NCBI RefSeq assembly: GCF_008973465.1 | Contig: NZ_WBXN01000004.1 | Coordinates: 3,326,501-3,390,500 of the forward strand | Reading direction: 5' to 3' | DNA from: Streptomyces sp. SS1-1 | GTDB lineage: Bacteria; Actinomycetota; Actinomycetes; Streptomycetales; Streptomycetaceae | Length of the DNA stretch: 64,000 nucleotides | Shown here: piece by piece, positions 50,356 through 60,765 of the stretch | Layout: each line of letters opens with the position of its first letter | How positions within the stretch are numbered: position 1 is the first letter of the stretch | Notes under the pieces: generated by a model | Seen by the model: the letters and a program-made list of their open reading frames with translations, nothing else | Databases searched by the model: none | Told to the model about the DNA's origin: nothing | Made by a program: the position numbers and the translations under genes

Positions 50356-51282
50356 ATGACCAGCGACGACATCGCCCGATCCGTCCCGTCCCGTTCCGTC
50401 GAGACCTACTCCGTCCTGTCCCCGGAGCAGACCGAGGCCGTCCTCGAACTGCTCGCGGACGCCGCCCGGGTCGACGGTCAGCAGGCGGTGTCCGAACAGG
50501 GACGGCTGCAATTGCGCCACGGGGGCCGCGAGGGCGTCTCGCATCTGCTGCTGACCGCGGACGGCGAACTCGTCGGGTACGCCCAGCTGGAGGACACCGA
50601 CCCGGTGGAGGCCCCGGCCGCCGAGTTGGTCGTGCACCCCTCGCACCGGGGTCACGGCCATGGGCGCGCCCTCGGTACGGCCCTTCTGGCGGCCTCCGGC
50701 AAGCGGCTGCGGGTGTGGGCGCACGGCGGGCACTCCGCCGCCCGGCATCTCGCCCAGGTGCTGGGGCTGACCCTGTTCCGTGAACTGCGCCAGATGCGGA
50801 TGCCGTTGACCGGGGTCGAGCTGCCCGAGCCGGTGCTCCCGGAGGGCGTGACGATCCGTACGTTCGTGCCGGGGCAGGACGACGCGGCCTGGCTGGCGGT
50901 GAACGCGGCGGCGTTCGCCCACCATCCCGAGCAGGGCTCGCTCACCCAGCGGGACCTCGACGACCGCAAGGCCGAGCCGTGGTTCGACCCGGCGGGCTTC
51001 TTCCTGGCCGAACGCGACGGCGAACTCGCCGGCTTCCACTGGACGAAGGTCCACGCGGAGGAGCGGCTCGGCGAGGTGTACGTCGTCGGGGTGCGCCCGG
51101 GCGCCCAGGGCGGCGGCCTCGGCAAGGCGCTGACGACGGTCGGGCTGCGGCACCTGGCGGCGCAGGGGATGCCGACGGCGATGCTGTACGTCGACGCGGA
51201 CAACAAGGCGGCGGTGTCGGTCTACGAACGTCTCGGCTTCACGACGTACGAGACGGACCTGATGTACCGCACGGAGACCTGA
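50356..51282 (+). CDS. mshD: mycothiol synthase (acetyltransferase)
   Basis: It has two tandem GNAT domains: the first with ELVVHPSHRGHGHGRALGTALL and the second with VYVVGVRPGAQGGGLGKALT and YVDADNKAAVSVYERLGF. MshD acetylates Cys-GlcN-Ins in the last step of mycothiol synthesis; length 308 aa is typical. The ATG at 50356 lies seven nt after TACCCT in the string TTTACCCTCGTA, identical to that before the methyltransferase at 11806. It is divergent from the 5'-nucleotidase gene. Confidence 0.94.
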   Translation: MTSDDIARSVPSRSVETYSVLSPEQTEAVLELLADAARVDGQQAVSEQGRLQLRHGGREGVSHLLLTADGELVGYAQLEDTDPVEAPAAELVVHPSHRGHGHGRALGTALLAASGKRLRVWAHGGHSAARHLAQVLGLTLFRELRQMRMPLTGVELPEPVLPEGVTIRTFVPGQDDAAWLAVNAAAFAHHPEQGSLTQRDLDDRKAEPWFDPAGFFLAERDGELAGFHWTKVHAEERLGEVYVVGVRPGAQGGGLGKALTTVGLRHLAAQGMPTAMLYVDADNKAAVSVYERLGFTTYETDLMYRTET

Positions 51283-51289
51283 GCCCCCC

Positions 51290-51961
51290 TCACCCGCCGG
51301 GCCGGGCCCGTACGACGAGCACGTCGAGCGCGTGCTCGTCACCGGCGAGGGACAGCCCGGCCCACCCCGCCTGCGCGGCGAGCAGGCTGAACGCGCGCTG
51401 CGGCGCGCACGCCACGTCGGTGCCGCCACCCTCGGCGGCCAGCCGCAGGGCCACGGCGCGGGCGGCCGCCTCGGCGTCGGCGGCGTGCGGGCCCAGCTCG
51501 GTCGGGACCGGCTTGCCCTGTCCCGACACGAACGCCTCCACGAGCAGCAGCGGGGCCGCCCCGCCGTCCGCCGTGCCGCGCCAGCGCCGTACCTGAGTGG
51601 TGGCCGCGAGTCCGGGCAGCGCGCGGGCGAGTTCCGCCAGCAGCCACGCCCCCTGCGCCAGCCCGGTCGCCAGCGCCCCGGCCCCCGCGCTCGCCGACCA
51701 GGCCCGGTTCCCCTCCCCGGCACGGCCCTTCCCCAGCAGCCGCCAGTCGTCGGGCACGGGCACGGACATCGGCGCCTCCAGCGCCAGCACCGCGCTCACC
51801 CCGCCCGTCAGGGCGGCGGTGAGCGCCTGCACCGCGCCCGCCGGATCTTCGCCGTGCGCGGCGAGCCCGTTTCCCGGCGTGTCGACGGCCGCCCAGGCGA
51901 AGGAGCCGGTGCGTACGGAGCCCACGTCGACGGCGACCACACGCGCGGCGGACCGGTCCAC
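51290..51961 (-). CDS. hypothetical protein with actin/RNase H-like start, 223 aa
   Basis: The start is the GTG at 51959-51961, after AGGGGGG. The N-terminus RVVAVDVGSVRTGSFAWAAVD resembles the first strand-turn of the RNase H/actin-like superfamily (Asp-x-Gly). Later segments are ALEAPMSVPVPDDW, LLLVEAFVSGQGKP and AADAEAAARAVALRL. This loosely resembles DUF429-type proteins. No partner genes help assign a role; it is convergent with mshD. Confidence 0.7.
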   Translation of the reverse strand: MDRSAARVVAVDVGSVRTGSFAWAAVDTPGNGLAAHGEDPAGAVQALTAALTGGVSAVLALEAPMSVPVPDDWRLLGKGRAGEGNRAWSASAGAGALATGLAQGAWLLAELARALPGLAATTQVRRWRGTADGGAAPLLLVEAFVSGQGKPVPTELGPHAADAEAAARAVALRLAAEGGGTDVACAPQRAFSLLAAQAGWAGLSLAGDEHALDVLVVRARPGG

Positions 51962-52025
51962 GTGCCCCCCCTGTCGTCGAGTCCCGTCACCGTACCGGTC
52001 CGGCTTGACACCACGACCCCCCTTG

Positions 52026-52063
52026 CACCACCCTTTCACTACTCAATTAGTGAAAGGGTGGTG
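52026..52063. promoter_or_regulatory. 16-bp perfect inverted repeat, operator of the GntR-ABC operon
   Basis: The arms at 52026-52041 and 52048-52063 are exact reverse complements around CTCAAT, with core CACTA and TAGTG. The palindrome ends seven nt before the GntR ATG and also covers the ribosome-binding region, so it may act both as repressor site and as an RNA hairpin. Confidence 0.75.
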
Positions 52064-52070
52064 GAACGCG

Positions 52071-52457
52071 ATGATCGAGTACCGCATCGACCGGCGCTCC
52101 GGCGTCGCCACCTACGTGCAGATCGTGCAGCAGACCAAACAGGCGTTGCGGCTCGGGCTGTTGGAGCCCGGGGACAAGCTGCCCACCGCCCGGGAGGTCG
52201 TCGAGGCCACCGCCATCAACCCGAACACCGTCCTCAAGGCGTACCGCGAACTGGAGCGCGAGGGACTGGTCGAGGCGCGGCGGGGGCTCGGCACCTTCGT
52301 GCGGCGGGGGCTGAACACCGCGCCGGCGGACTCGCCGCTGCGCGCAGAGCTGGACGCCTGGGCCGTCCGGGCCCGTGCGGCCGGGCTGGACCGCGACGAC
52401 GTGGACGCGCTGTTCACTTCCGTACTGGACACACACTTCAAGGGGGACCCGTCATGA
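52071..52457 (+). CDS. GntR-family regulator, YtrA type, 128 aa
   Basis: The winged helix spans about residues 10-75: YVQIVQQTKQALRLGLLEPGD and AINPNTVLKAYRELEREGLV. The short C-terminal tail instead of a large ligand domain is characteristic of the YtrA subfamily. Such regulators usually repress an ABC operon in which they are the first gene, matching the ATGA overlap with the ATPase gene. It is likely autoregulated through the 16-bp palindrome. Confidence 0.92.
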   Translation: MIEYRIDRRSGVATYVQIVQQTKQALRLGLLEPGDKLPTAREVVEATAINPNTVLKAYRELEREGLVEARRGLGTFVRRGLNTAPADSPLRAELDAWAVRARAAGLDRDDVDALFTSVLDTHFKGDPS

Positions 52458-53341
52458 CCGAGACCGCCATCGCGGCGGCCGGACTGGGCATGCGGTTCGG
52501 GCGGCGCGGCAAGCCCGCGCTGGACGGCTGCTCGTTCCGCGTCCCGGCGGGCGGCGTGTGCGCCGTCGTCGGCCCGAACGGCGCCGGCAAGTCGACCCTG
52601 CTGTCCCTGGCCGCCGGGCTGACCCGGCCCACCGCCGGCACGCTCACCGTCCTCGGCGGCTCCCCCGCCGAGGTCCGCGCCCGGGTCGGGTACGTCGCCC
52701 AGGACAAGCCCCTCTACCCCCAGCTGACCGTCGCCGAGACCCTGCGCTGGGGCCGTGAGCTGAACACCGGCCGCTGGGACGAGCAGGTCGCCGAGCGGGT
52801 CGTCGCCGAGGGCGAACTCGACCCGTACGCGAAGATCCGCACCCTGTCCGGCGGCCAGCGCACCCGCGTGGCGCTCGCCCTCGCCCTCGGCAAGCGGCCC
52901 GAGCTGCTGCTCCTGGACGAGCCGATGGCCGACCTCGACCCGCTCGCCCGGCACCAGCTGACCGGGACGCTCATGGCGGACGCGGCCGAGCACGGCACCA
53001 CGGTCGTGATGTCCTCGCACGTCGTCGCCGAGCTGGAGGGCTCCTGCGACCACCTCCTGCTGCTCGGCGCCGGACGGGTGCGCCTGGCCGGACCGCTGGA
53101 CGACGTCCTGGCCGCGCACCGCCTGGTCACCGCCCGCGCCGACGCCTCCCTCGACCCGCACACCGTGGTCGAGACACGCACCACCGGCCGCGGGCTCACC
53201 GCCCTCATCCGGCCCGAAGGCCCGCTCGACCCCGCGTGGCAGGACACCGCCCCCACCCTGGAGGAGCTGGTCCTCGCCCATCTCCGTGCCCCGCAGGCGC
53301 CCGCCCTGCACCTCGACGACGCTCAGGAGGCCGCCGTATGA
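52454..53341 (+). CDS. ABC transporter ATP-binding protein, 295 aa
   Basis: Walker A is [19 protein letters not shown], the signature [16 protein letters not shown], and Walker [14 protein letters not shown], all intact. The C-terminal extension (about residues 215-295) follows the usual family layout with SSHVVAELE. It is coupled by ATGA overlaps to the regulator upstream and the permease downstream. Export of a peptide, lipid or drug is typical of this class; the substrate is unknown. Confidence 0.93.
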   Translation: MTETAIAAAGLGMRFGRRGKPALDGCSFRVPAGGVCAVVGPNGAGKSTLLSLAAGLTRPTAGTLTVLGGSPAEVRARVGYVAQDKPLYPQLTVAETLRWGRELNTGRWDEQVAERVVAEGELDPYAKIRTLSGGQRTRVALALALGKRPELLLLDEPMADLDPLARHQLTGTLMADAAEHGTTVVMSSHVVAELEGSCDHLLLLGAGRVRLAGPLDDVLAAHRLVTARADASLDPHTVVETRTTGRGLTALIRPEGPLDPAWQDTAPTLEELVLAHLRAPQAPALHLDDAQEAAV

Positions 53342-54333
53342 CCGCCGTGACCCTCGAGACCACGGCCGCCGCCGACCGGCGCCGGGGACCCCGCGGCCTG
53401 CTCTGGGCGACGCTGCGGGTGCACCGCTCGGCGCTGTGGTTCTGGGTGATGCTGGTGATCGTCGGCGCCGGCGTCCTGCTGTGGGCGTACGGCCCCGGCG
53501 CGGACGCCGCCTGGGCCGAGTACCGGTCCCGGGGCTGCCTGCGCGGCCGGCCGCTCCTGGGCTGCGACATGGCGGGCGACGCCGCGGGGCTCTACCACAG
53601 CGCCACGGCGCTGGCCGGCGGCCTCATCGGGATCGTCCCCTTCCTCACCGCCGCCTGGGCCGGCGCCGCGCTCATCGGGCGGGAGCTGGAGACCGGCACG
53701 GCCCGGCTGGCCTGGACGCAGTCGGTCTCCCCGGCCCGCTGGCTCGCCGCCAAGCTCGCCGTCCCGGCCGGACTGCTGGTGGCCGGCATGCTCGTCCTCA
53801 CCCTGCTGCACCGCCTGGTGTTCGGCTCCGACAGCGCGCTGCGCGAGACCATCGGCGCGTCGGACTGGTACCGGAGCCCGGCCTACGAGGCCAACGGCAC
53901 CCTCGCCGCCGCCTACGCCCTGCTGGGCCTGGCCGTCGGCGCCCTCGCGGGCCTGCTCCTGCGCCGCGCCGTGCCCGCGCTCGGCACGGCGGTCCTCGCC
54001 CTCGGCGCCCTGACGATCGTCCTCGGCGATCTGCGCCCGTACCTGTGGCCGGTGAAGACACTGACCGGCACGGAGTACCCGGAGTGGCCCGGCATGGTCG
54101 TCGACGACGGCGCCCTCACGTCCAGCGGGGCCCGCGTCAGCGACCCGATCTGCGTGGACGACACCCGCTGCCTGGCCGAGCACGACATCGTCGGCTACTA
54201 CCGCGACTTCCACCCGGCCTCGCACTTCTGGCCCCTGCAGCTGGTCGAGACGGGCATCGTCCTGGCCCTGGCGGCCCTCGCGGTCCTGGTCTCCTTCCGG
54301 CTGCTGAACCGCCGCACCGCGCGAGCCGTATGA
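53338..54333 (+). CDS. ABC transporter permease, 331 aa
   Basis: There are six or so hydrophobic helices: [68 protein letters not shown] and [18 protein letters not shown]. The loop [23 protein letters not shown] is typical of ABC-2-like permeases. An extracytoplasmic loop (residues about 245-300) has two Cys ([11 protein letters not shown]) that may form a disulfide. It is the last gene of the operon. Confidence 0.88.
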   Translation: MTAVTLETTAAADRRRGPRGLLWATLRVHRSALWFWVMLVIVGAGVLLWAYGPGADAAWAEYRSRGCLRGRPLLGCDMAGDAAGLYHSATALAGGLIGIVPFLTAAWAGAALIGRELETGTARLAWTQSVSPARWLAAKLAVPAGLLVAGMLVLTLLHRLVFGSDSALRETIGASDWYRSPAYEANGTLAAAYALLGLAVGALAGLLLRRAVPALGTAVLALGALTIVLGDLRPYLWPVKTLTGTEYPEWPGMVVDDGALTSSGARVSDPICVDDTRCLAEHDIVGYYRDFHPASHFWPLQLVETGIVLALAALAVLVSFRLLNRRTARAV

Positions 54334-54412
54334 CGGGAGCGGGCCGCCTCGCGCGCGGCCGCACGCCTCTCCACGGGGGGAGGGACGTGCGGACGCGCGC
54401 GGGCCGCGTCCC

Positions 54413-54453
54413 GCTTCACCACACGCCATGTCCCGGTAACCGGGGGTTAAGAC
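54413..54453 (+). promoter_or_regulatory. PHO-box-like repeats upstream of ppk
   Basis: CTTCACC at 54414, GTAACCG at 54436 and GTTAAGA at 54446 are phased at about 11 nt, with a weaker unit at 54425. They are degenerate relative to the Streptomyces PhoP unit GTTCACC but lie in the correct position, 160-200 nt before ppk. Confidence 0.45.
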
Positions 54454-54611
54454 ACCCTTGGGACGCTCGGCCCATGACCCCGGCCGTGCCAGAGCCCACG
54501 CCGCCTCCGCACGCGCGCGCGGGCGACGGGAACGTGCGACGCCTCCCGGCGCCGCTCCCACCCGCCCGTTCCGACGCGCCTGTACGCCTCGATGCGCGGA
54601 AGAATGGGCGT

Positions 54612-56846
54612 ATGAGCCAGTCCTCGAACGCCGCACAGGTCCAGCCCGCGCAGCCCTCCGTGGGCTCCATCGCGGCGCACCGCCCGCACACCGTCACCTC
54701 GGCGGTCGTCTCCGATCTGGAACCCGACATCGACGCCGATCTCGACGCCTACGACGTCGACGAGGTGGAGGGCGTCCAGCTCCCCCAGGGCCGCTTCCTC
54801 GACCGGGAGCGCAGCTGGCTGGCGTTCAACGAGCGGGTCCTCGAACTCGCCGAGGACCCGGCCACCCCGCTGCTGGAGCGGGCCAACTTCCTGGCCATCT
54901 TCGCCAGCAACCTGGACGAGTTCTTCATGGTCCGGGTGGCCGGCCTGAAGCGCCGCATAGCCACCGGCGTGGCCACCCGCTCCGCGTCCGGGCTCCAGCC
55001 GCGCGAGGTGCTGGAGATGATCTGGGCCCGCTCGCGCGAGCTCATGGCCCGGCACGCCGCCTGCTACCACGAGGACGTGGCCCCCGCCCTCGCGGAGGAG
55101 GGCATCCACCTGGTCCGCTGGAACGAGCTGACGGAGAAGGAGCAGGCCCGCCTCTTCACCCTGTTCCGGCACCAGATCTTCCCGGTGCTGACCCCGCTGG
55201 CGGTCGACCCGGCACACCCCTTCCCGTACATCTCCGGGCTCTCCCTGAACCTGGCCGTCCGGGTCCGCAACCCCGTCACCGGCACCCCGCACTTCGCCCG
55301 CGTCAAGGTGCCCCCGCTGCTCTCCCGCTTCCTGGAGGCCTCGCCCGGCCGGTACGTCCCGCTGGAGGACGTCATCGCCGCGCATCTGGAGGAGCTGTTC
55401 CCGGGCATGGAGGTGCTGGAGCACCACGCGTTCCGGGTCACCCGCAACGAGGACCTGGAGGTCGAGGAGGACGACGCGGAGAACCTGCTGCAGGCCCTGG
55501 AGAAGGAGCTCATGCGGCGCCGCTTCGGCCCGCCGGTGCGCCTGGAGGTCGAGGAGAACATCAACCAGGAGGTCCTGGACCTGCTGGTGCGCGAGCTGAA
55601 GATCAGCGAGGCCGAGGTGTACCCGCTCACCGGCCCCCTGGACCTCACCGGCCTCTTCCGGATCGCCTCCATCGACCGGCCCGAGCTGAAGTACCCGAAG
55701 TTCATCGCCGGCACCCACCGCGACCTCGCCGAGGTCGAGTCGGCGTCCGCGCCGGACATCTTCGCCGCGCTGCGCAGCCGGGACGTCCTGCTGCACCACC
55801 CGTACGACTCCTTCTCCACGTCCGTGCAGGCGTTCCTGGAGCAGGCGGCCGACGACCCGGACGTCCTCGCGATCAAGCAGACCCTGTACCGGACCTCCGG
55901 CGACTCCCCCATCGTCAACGCGCTCATCGACGCGGCCGAGGCCGGCAAGCAGGTCCTGGTGCTGGTCGAGATCAAGGCGCGCTTCGACGAGCACGCCAAC
56001 ATCAAGTGGGCGCGCAAGCTGGAGGAGGCCGGCTGCCACGTCGTCTACGGCCTGGTCGGCCTGAAGACGCACTGCAAGCTGTCGCTGGTGGTCCGCCAGG
56101 AGGGCGAGACGCTGCGGCGCTACAGCCACGTCGGCACCGGCAACTACCACCCGAAGACGGCCCGCCTCTACGAGGACCTGGGCCTGCTCACCGCCGACCC
56201 GCAGGTCGGCGCTGACCTGTCCGACCTGTTCAACCGGCTGTCCGGCTACTCGCGCCGCGAGACCTACCGGCGTCTGCTGGTCGCCCCCAAGTCGCTGCGG
56301 GACGGCCTGATCGCCCGGATCAACAAGGAGGTCCAGCACCACCGCGCCGGACGTCCCGCCTACGTCCGCATCAAGGTCAACTCGATCGTCGACGAGGCCC
56401 TGATCGACGCCTGCTACGCCGCGTCCCAGGCGGGTGTGCCCGTGGACATCTGGGTGCGCGGCATCTGCGCGGTCCGCCCGGGCGTGACGGGCCTGTCGGA
56501 GAACGTCCGCGTCCGCTCGGTCCTCGGCCGCTTCCTGGAGCACTCCCGGGTCTTCGCCTTCGGCAACGGCGGGGAGCCCGAGGTGTGGATCGGCAGCGCC
56601 GACATGATGCACCGCAACCTGGACCGCCGTATCGAAGCCCTGGTCAGGGTCACCGACCCGGCCCACCGCGCGGCCCTGAACCGGCTCCTGGAGACCGGGA
56701 TGTCCGACAGCACCGCGTCCTGGCACCTCGGCCCGGACGGCGAGTGGACCCGGCACGCGACGGACGCGGAGGGCCAGCCCCTGCGCAACGTGCAGGAGAT
56801 GCTCATAGACGCCCGGAGGCGCCGGCGTGGCACAGCGACCCCCTGA
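54612..56846 (+). CDS. ppk: polyphosphate kinase 1
   Basis: It makes and reverses inorganic polyphosphate from ATP. The N-terminal extension of about 60 residues is followed by [22 protein letters not shown], and [21 protein letters not shown] is the PPK signature. The phosphorylated His is in [11 protein letters not shown] (about residue 487), and the second catalytic His region is [16 protein letters not shown]. Length 744 aa is normal for actinobacterial PPK1. The ATG at 54612 starts MSQSSNAAQ. The CHAD gene overlaps its 3' end by 20 nt. Confidence 0.96.
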   Translation: MSQSSNAAQVQPAQPSVGSIAAHRPHTVTSAVVSDLEPDIDADLDAYDVDEVEGVQLPQGRFLDRERSWLAFNERVLELAEDPATPLLERANFLAIFASNLDEFFMVRVAGLKRRIATGVATRSASGLQPREVLEMIWARSRELMARHAACYHEDVAPALAEEGIHLVRWNELTEKEQARLFTLFRHQIFPVLTPLAVDPAHPFPYISGLSLNLAVRVRNPVTGTPHFARVKVPPLLSRFLEASPGRYVPLEDVIAAHLEELFPGMEVLEHHAFRVTRNEDLEVEEDDAENLLQALEKELMRRRFGPPVRLEVEENINQEVLDLLVRELKISEAEVYPLTGPLDLTGLFRIASIDRPELKYPKFIAGTHRDLAEVESASAPDIFAALRSRDVLLHHPYDSFSTSVQAFLEQAADDPDVLAIKQTLYRTSGDSPIVNALIDAAEAGKQVLVLVEIKARFDEHANIKWARKLEEAGCHVVYGLVGLKTHCKLSLVVRQEGETLRRYSHVGTGNYHPKTARLYEDLGLLTADPQVGADLSDLFNRLSGYSRRETYRRLLVAPKSLRDGLIARINKEVQHHRAGRPAYVRIKVNSIVDEALIDACYAASQAGVPVDIWVRGICAVRPGVTGLSENVRVRSVLGRFLEHSRVFAFGNGGEPEVWIGSADMMHRNLDRRIEALVRVTDPAHRAALNRLLETGMSDSTASWHLGPDGEWTRHATDAEGQPLRNVQEMLIDARRRRRGTATP

Positions 56847-57846
56847 TCCGGCGGACCCCGCGGCCGGCGCGGTGACCGGGGACGCCCTCGCGGACCATCT
56901 GCGCGCCCGGGCCACGGAGTTCCTCCGCGCGCTGCGGCTGCACCGGGAGGGCGGCACGGGCGCGGAGTCCGACGACGCGGTCCGGGCGCTGCGGCGCTCG
57001 GCCCGCCGGATCAGCGGCAGCCTGCACACGTTCCGCCCGCTGCTGGACGCCGGCTGGGCGGAGTCCGTCCGGCCGGAGCTGGCCTGGCTGTCGGGCACCC
57101 TGGCCCTGGAGCAGGCGTACGCGGCCCGGCTGGAGCGTCTGCTGCTGGCCCTGCACCGGCTGTCGGGCGCCCCGGTCCTCCCGGCGCAGGCACCGGGCCC
57201 GGCCGGGTCCGCCACCACCGAGCGCGGCAGGCTCGCCCTGGGCGCGGCCAAGGCGGGCGCCCTGCTCGAACGGCAGCTCACCCTGGCCCGGACCCGCGCC
57301 CACTCCACCACTCTCCAGACCCTCGGCGGCAGCCGCTTCCACGCGGTGGCCGACACCGTCGCCCTGCTGGCCAGCCAGGTCCCCCTGGCCCCGGCGGCGG
57401 CCGGCACCGACCTGCGTCCCCTCGCGGCCGCCGCCGAGGAGCGGCTCGCCGCCGCGGTGACGGCGCTGCCGCTGGTGCGGGCCGGGCACCCGTACAACGC
57501 GGAGGCGCTGGTCCACGGCCTGTCCCCGGACCCGTCCCCGCATCCGCAGGACGCGCCCTGGCACCAGGTCCGGCTGCTGCTGCGCCTGCACCGCTACGCC
57601 CGCGAGGTCCTGCACGGCGACGACCTCACGGACGTACGGCTGACGGCGGCCGGGCAGGCCCTGGACCGGCACCGGGACGCCTCCGAGGCGGCGGCCGCCG
57701 CCGCCCGCGCGGCCCGCACCCCCCGGATCGCGCCCGCGACCGCCTACGCCCTCGGTGTGCTGCACGCCGACCAGCGGCACGAGGTGGAGGCGGCCCGGTA
57801 CGCGTTCCAGCGGTCCTGGCGGAAGCAGACCGTGGGCACGCCCTGA
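56827..57846 (+). CDS. CHAD domain protein, 339 aa
   Basis: It is a helical protein with the conserved basic residues of CHAD domains: [25 protein letters not shown], the repeat-like second half [19 protein letters not shown], and [15 protein letters not shown] proteins bind inorganic polyphosphate, and a ppk neighbour is the classic context. It begins with a GTG inside ppk (20-nt overlap), so its synthesis is tied to ppk translation. Confidence 0.92.
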   Translation: MAQRPPDPADPAAGAVTGDALADHLRARATEFLRALRLHREGGTGAESDDAVRALRRSARRISGSLHTFRPLLDAGWAESVRPELAWLSGTLALEQAYAARLERLLLALHRLSGAPVLPAQAPGPAGSATTERGRLALGAAKAGALLERQLTLARTRAHSTTLQTLGGSRFHAVADTVALLASQVPLAPAAAGTDLRPLAAAAEERLAAAVTALPLVRAGHPYNAEALVHGLSPDPSPHPQDAPWHQVRLLLRLHRYAREVLHGDDLTDVRLTAAGQALDRHRDASEAAAAAARAARTPRIAPATAYALGVLHADQRHEVEAARYAFQRSWRKQTVGTP

Positions 57847-57874
57847 CCCACGCCCGTCCCGAGGAGGAGCGCCG

Positions 57875-58297
57875 GTGACAGACGCGGACGACCGTACGGT
57901 GCATGCCGCGGGCTGCGTTCTGTGGCGCCGCTCGCCGGACGGGGACGGCCTGGAGATCTGCCTGGTCCACCGGCCCCGGTACGACGACTGGTCGCACCCC
58001 AAGGGCAAGCTGAAGCGCGGCGAGGACCCCCTCGCGGGCGCGCTGCGCGAGGTCGCCGAGGAGACCGGGCACACGGCCCGGCCGGGTGCGGAACTGCCCA
58101 CGGTCCGCTATCTCGTGGACGGCCGCCCCAAGGAGGTGCGCTACTGGGCCGCCGAGGCGGGTCCCGGCACCTTCACGCCGAACTCCGAGGTCGACCAGGT
58201 GCTGTGGCTGCCCCCGGAGCGCGCCCGGGAGCGGCTGACCCAGCCGAGGGACCGCATGCTCGTCGACGCGCTTCTGGCCTCGCTGCACCGGGAGTAG
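57875..58297 (+). CDS. nudix hydrolase (MutT/DIPP-like), 140 aa
   Basis: The nudix box GKLKRGEDPLAGALREVAEETG is complete (G-x5-E-x7-REV-x-EE-x-G). The start GTG at 57875 follows GAGGAGGAGC. Flanking features HPKGKL and VDQVLWLPPERARERL are typical. It probably hydrolyses oxidised nucleotides or diphosphoinositol/polyphosphate-type substrates; the neighbourhood of ppk and CHAD favours a phosphate role. Confidence 0.92.
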   Translation: MTDADDRTVHAAGCVLWRRSPDGDGLEICLVHRPRYDDWSHPKGKLKRGEDPLAGALREVAEETGHTARPGAELPTVRYLVDGRPKEVRYWAAEAGPGTFTPNSEVDQVLWLPPERARERLTQPRDRMLVDALLASLHRE

Positions 58298-58333
58298 AGG
58301 CGGGGCGCGGGCGGCACCGCCCCGTCCTCAGGG

Positions 58334-58386
58334 GTTCACCCCCCGTTCACGCTCGCCCTTCGGTGGCTTCACCTGTTCTGTCTAAT
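58334..58386 (+). promoter_or_regulatory. PHO box and promoter of pstS
   Basis: GTTCACC at 58334, GTTCACG at 58345 and CTTCACC at 58367 are 11-nt-phased direct repeats (with a weaker unit at 58356), the Streptomyces PhoP pattern. TCTAAT at 58381-58386 is the likely -10 element, leaving a leader of about 105 nt. Confidence 0.82.
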
Positions 58387-58496
58387 TTCGGCCGTGCACG
58401 ATGAGAGACCGCGCCCCGGGGGACGTGTCCTCATCGCACCACTCTTCGCACGCCGCCGAATTCAGGACGGCGGCTCCCGGAAGGAAATCCCTCACA

Positions 58497-59630
58497 GTGA
58501 AGCTTCAGCGCAAGACCCGGCGGGCTCTCGCACTCGGCGCTCTCGCCGTCTCCGGCGCCCTGGCCCTCACGGCGTGCGGCTCCGACGACACCGGCAACGC
58601 GGGCGGCGGCGACTCGGCGGCGACCGCCAAGGCCGGCGCCATCGACTGCGGTGACGCCAAGGGCCAGATCCAGGCGTCCGGCTCGTCCGCGCAGAAGAAC
58701 GCGATCGACGCGTGGGTCCGGCAGTACACGACGGCCTGCAAGGGCGTCCAGCTCAACTACAACCCGACCGGCTCCGGTGCCGGCGTCACCGCCTTCCTCC
58801 AGGGCCAGACCGCGTTCGCGGGCTCCGACTCCGCCCTGGACGCGGAGGAGATCGCCGAGTCGAAGAAGACCGCCTGCGCCGACGGCGGCCAGGCCATCGA
58901 CCTGCCGATGGTCGTCGGCCCGATCGGCGTCGGCTACAACGTGCCCGGCGTCGACAGCCTCGTCCTGGACGCGCCCACCCTCGCCAAGATCTTCGACAGC
59001 AAGATCACCAACTGGAACGACAAGGCCATCGCGGAGCTCAACCCCGACGCGAAGCTGCCCGACCTGAAGATCCAGGCGTTCCACCGCTCGGACGAGTCCG
59101 GCACCACGGACAACTTCACCAAGTACCTGTCCGCCGCCGCGCCCGACGACTGGAAGTACGAGCACGGCAAGTCCTGGGAGGCCAAGGGCGGCCAGTCCGC
59201 GTCCGGTTCCTCCGGTGTGGCGCAGCAGGTGAGCCAGACCTCGGGCGCGATCTCCTACATGGAGCTGTCCTACGTCAAGGACGGCATGAAGTCCGTCAAG
59301 ATCAAGACGGGTGCCGCCCAGCCGGTCGAGGCGACCACCGAGAACGCCACCAAGTCCATCTCCGAGGCCAAGGTCGTCGGCACCGGCAAGGACCTGGCGC
59401 TGGAGCTGAACTACACGCCGTCCGCCGAGGGCGCCTACCCGATCACCCTCGTGACGTACGAGATCGCCTGCGACAAGGGCAACAAGGCGGAGTCCCTGCC
59501 CGCGGTGAAGTCCTTCCTCTCCTACATCGCGTCCGAGGACGGCCAGGGCCAGCTGGCCGGCGCCGGCTACGCCCCGGTCCCGGCCGAGATCATCACCAAG
59601 GTCCGCTCCACGGTCGCGAGCCTGAGCTGA
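58497..59630 (+). CDS. pstS: phosphate-binding lipoprotein PstS
   Basis: The GTG at 58497 begins MKLQRKTRRALALGAL; the lipobox LTAC places the lipidated Cys at about residue 25. The mature protein has QASGSSAQKNAIDAW, FAGSDSALDAEEI, HRSDESGTTDNFTKYL (phosphate-coordinating residues) and VAQQVSQTSGAISYMELSY. It captures phosphate outside the cell for PstCAB and is among the most abundant exported proteins in phosphate-starved Streptomyces. Confidence 0.96.
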   Translation: MKLQRKTRRALALGALAVSGALALTACGSDDTGNAGGGDSAATAKAGAIDCGDAKGQIQASGSSAQKNAIDAWVRQYTTACKGVQLNYNPTGSGAGVTAFLQGQTAFAGSDSALDAEEIAESKKTACADGGQAIDLPMVVGPIGVGYNVPGVDSLVLDAPTLAKIFDSKITNWNDKAIAELNPDAKLPDLKIQAFHRSDESGTTDNFTKYLSAAAPDDWKYEHGKSWEAKGGQSASGSSGVAQQVSQTSGAISYMELSYVKDGMKSVKIKTGAAQPVEATTENATKSISEAKVVGTGKDLALELNYTPSAEGAYPITLVTYEIACDKGNKAESLPAVKSFLSYIASEDGQGQLAGAGYAPVPAEIITKVRSTVASLS

Positions 59631-59760
59631 CCCAGCCGCGGCCGGGCCCCCACCGGGGTCCGGCCGCCCATCCGGTGCACCGCCGCCAGGAGCGCCCCGC
59701 CGCCGGGCGCGCTCCGCCGTGAGCCGCCCCGCGCGGCGGCTCCGCAGACCGGAGACCCCC

Positions 59761-60765
59761 ATGGACATATCAGTCAAGAACGACACAGCTCCGCCCACCC
59801 CCCTCCCCGCCCCGGCACGGCCCGGCGGCAGCGCCCGCGGCGCCACCCGCCCCGGCGACCGGATCTTCCTCGCCCTCTCCCGCGGCTCCGGCGTCTTCCT
59901 GCTGCTGCTCATGGCCGCCATCGCGGTCTTCCTGAGCCTTCGGGCCGCGAGCGCGATCGGGAAGGACGAGGCCAACTTCTTCACCACGTTCGAGTGGAAC
60001 CCCACCGGCGACCCGCCCGCCTTCGGCATCGCGGTGCTCGCCTTCGGCACGGTCGTGTCGTCGGTCATCGCGCTGGCGATCGCCGTGCCGGTCTCCGTCG
60101 GGATCGCGCTGTTCCTCACGCACTACGCCCCGCGCCGCCTCCGCGGCCCCATCGCGTACGTGATCGACCTGCTCGCCGCCGTCCCGTCCATCGTCTACGG
60201 CCTGTGGGGCGCCCTCGTCCTGGTGCCGCACCTCGGCGGCCTGTACGCCTGGCTGGACGCCTACCTGGGCTGGACCGGCGTGTTCGAGTGGAACGGCGGC
60301 GCCCCGCGCGCGCTGTTCACCGTCGGCATCCTGCTCGCCATCATGATCCTGCCGATCATCACCAACGTGAGCCGGGAGATCTTCCGGCAGGTCCCGCGCA
60401 CCCACGAGGAGGCCGCCCTCGCGCTCGGCGCCACCCGCTGGGAGGTCGTCCGCATGGCCGTCCTGCCCTACGGGCGCTCCGGTGTCATCTCCGCCTCGAT
60501 GCTGGGCCTCGGCCGGGCGCTCGGCGAGACGATGGCCGTCGCGATGGTCCTGTCGCCGACCTTCGACATCCAGGCCAGCCTGCTCGACCCGGGCGGCGGC
60601 ACCTTCGCCCAGAACATCGCGAGCAAGTTCAACGAGGCCACCACGGACGGCCGGGACGCGCTGATCGCCTCCGGTCTGGTCCTGTTCGTCATCACCCTGC
60701 TGGTCAACGGCACCGCCCGCGTCATCATCGAGCGGCGCAAGGAGTTCTCGGGGGCCTCCGCATGA
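59761..60765 (+). CDS. pstC: phosphate ABC transporter permease PstC
   Basis: The start is the ATG at 59761 with GGAG before it. There are six transmembrane helices after a Pro-rich N-terminus, a glutamine-transport-like inner-membrane fold with EEAALALGATRWEVVRMAVLP (the EAA loop contacting PstB) and ALGETMAVAMVLSP. It is 131 nt after pstS and overlaps pstA by 4 nt. Confidence 0.95.
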   Translation: MDISVKNDTAPPTPLPAPARPGGSARGATRPGDRIFLALSRGSGVFLLLLMAAIAVFLSLRAASAIGKDEANFFTTFEWNPTGDPPAFGIAVLAFGTVVSSVIALAIAVPVSVGIALFLTHYAPRRLRGPIAYVIDLLAAVPSIVYGLWGALVLVPHLGGLYAWLDAYLGWTGVFEWNGGAPRALFTVGILLAIMILPIITNVSREIFRQVPRTHEEAALALGATRWEVVRMAVLPYGRSGVISASMLGLGRALGETMAVAMVLSPTFDIQASLLDPGGGTFAQNIASKFNEATTDGRDALIASGLVLFVITLLVNGTARVIIERRKEFSGASA

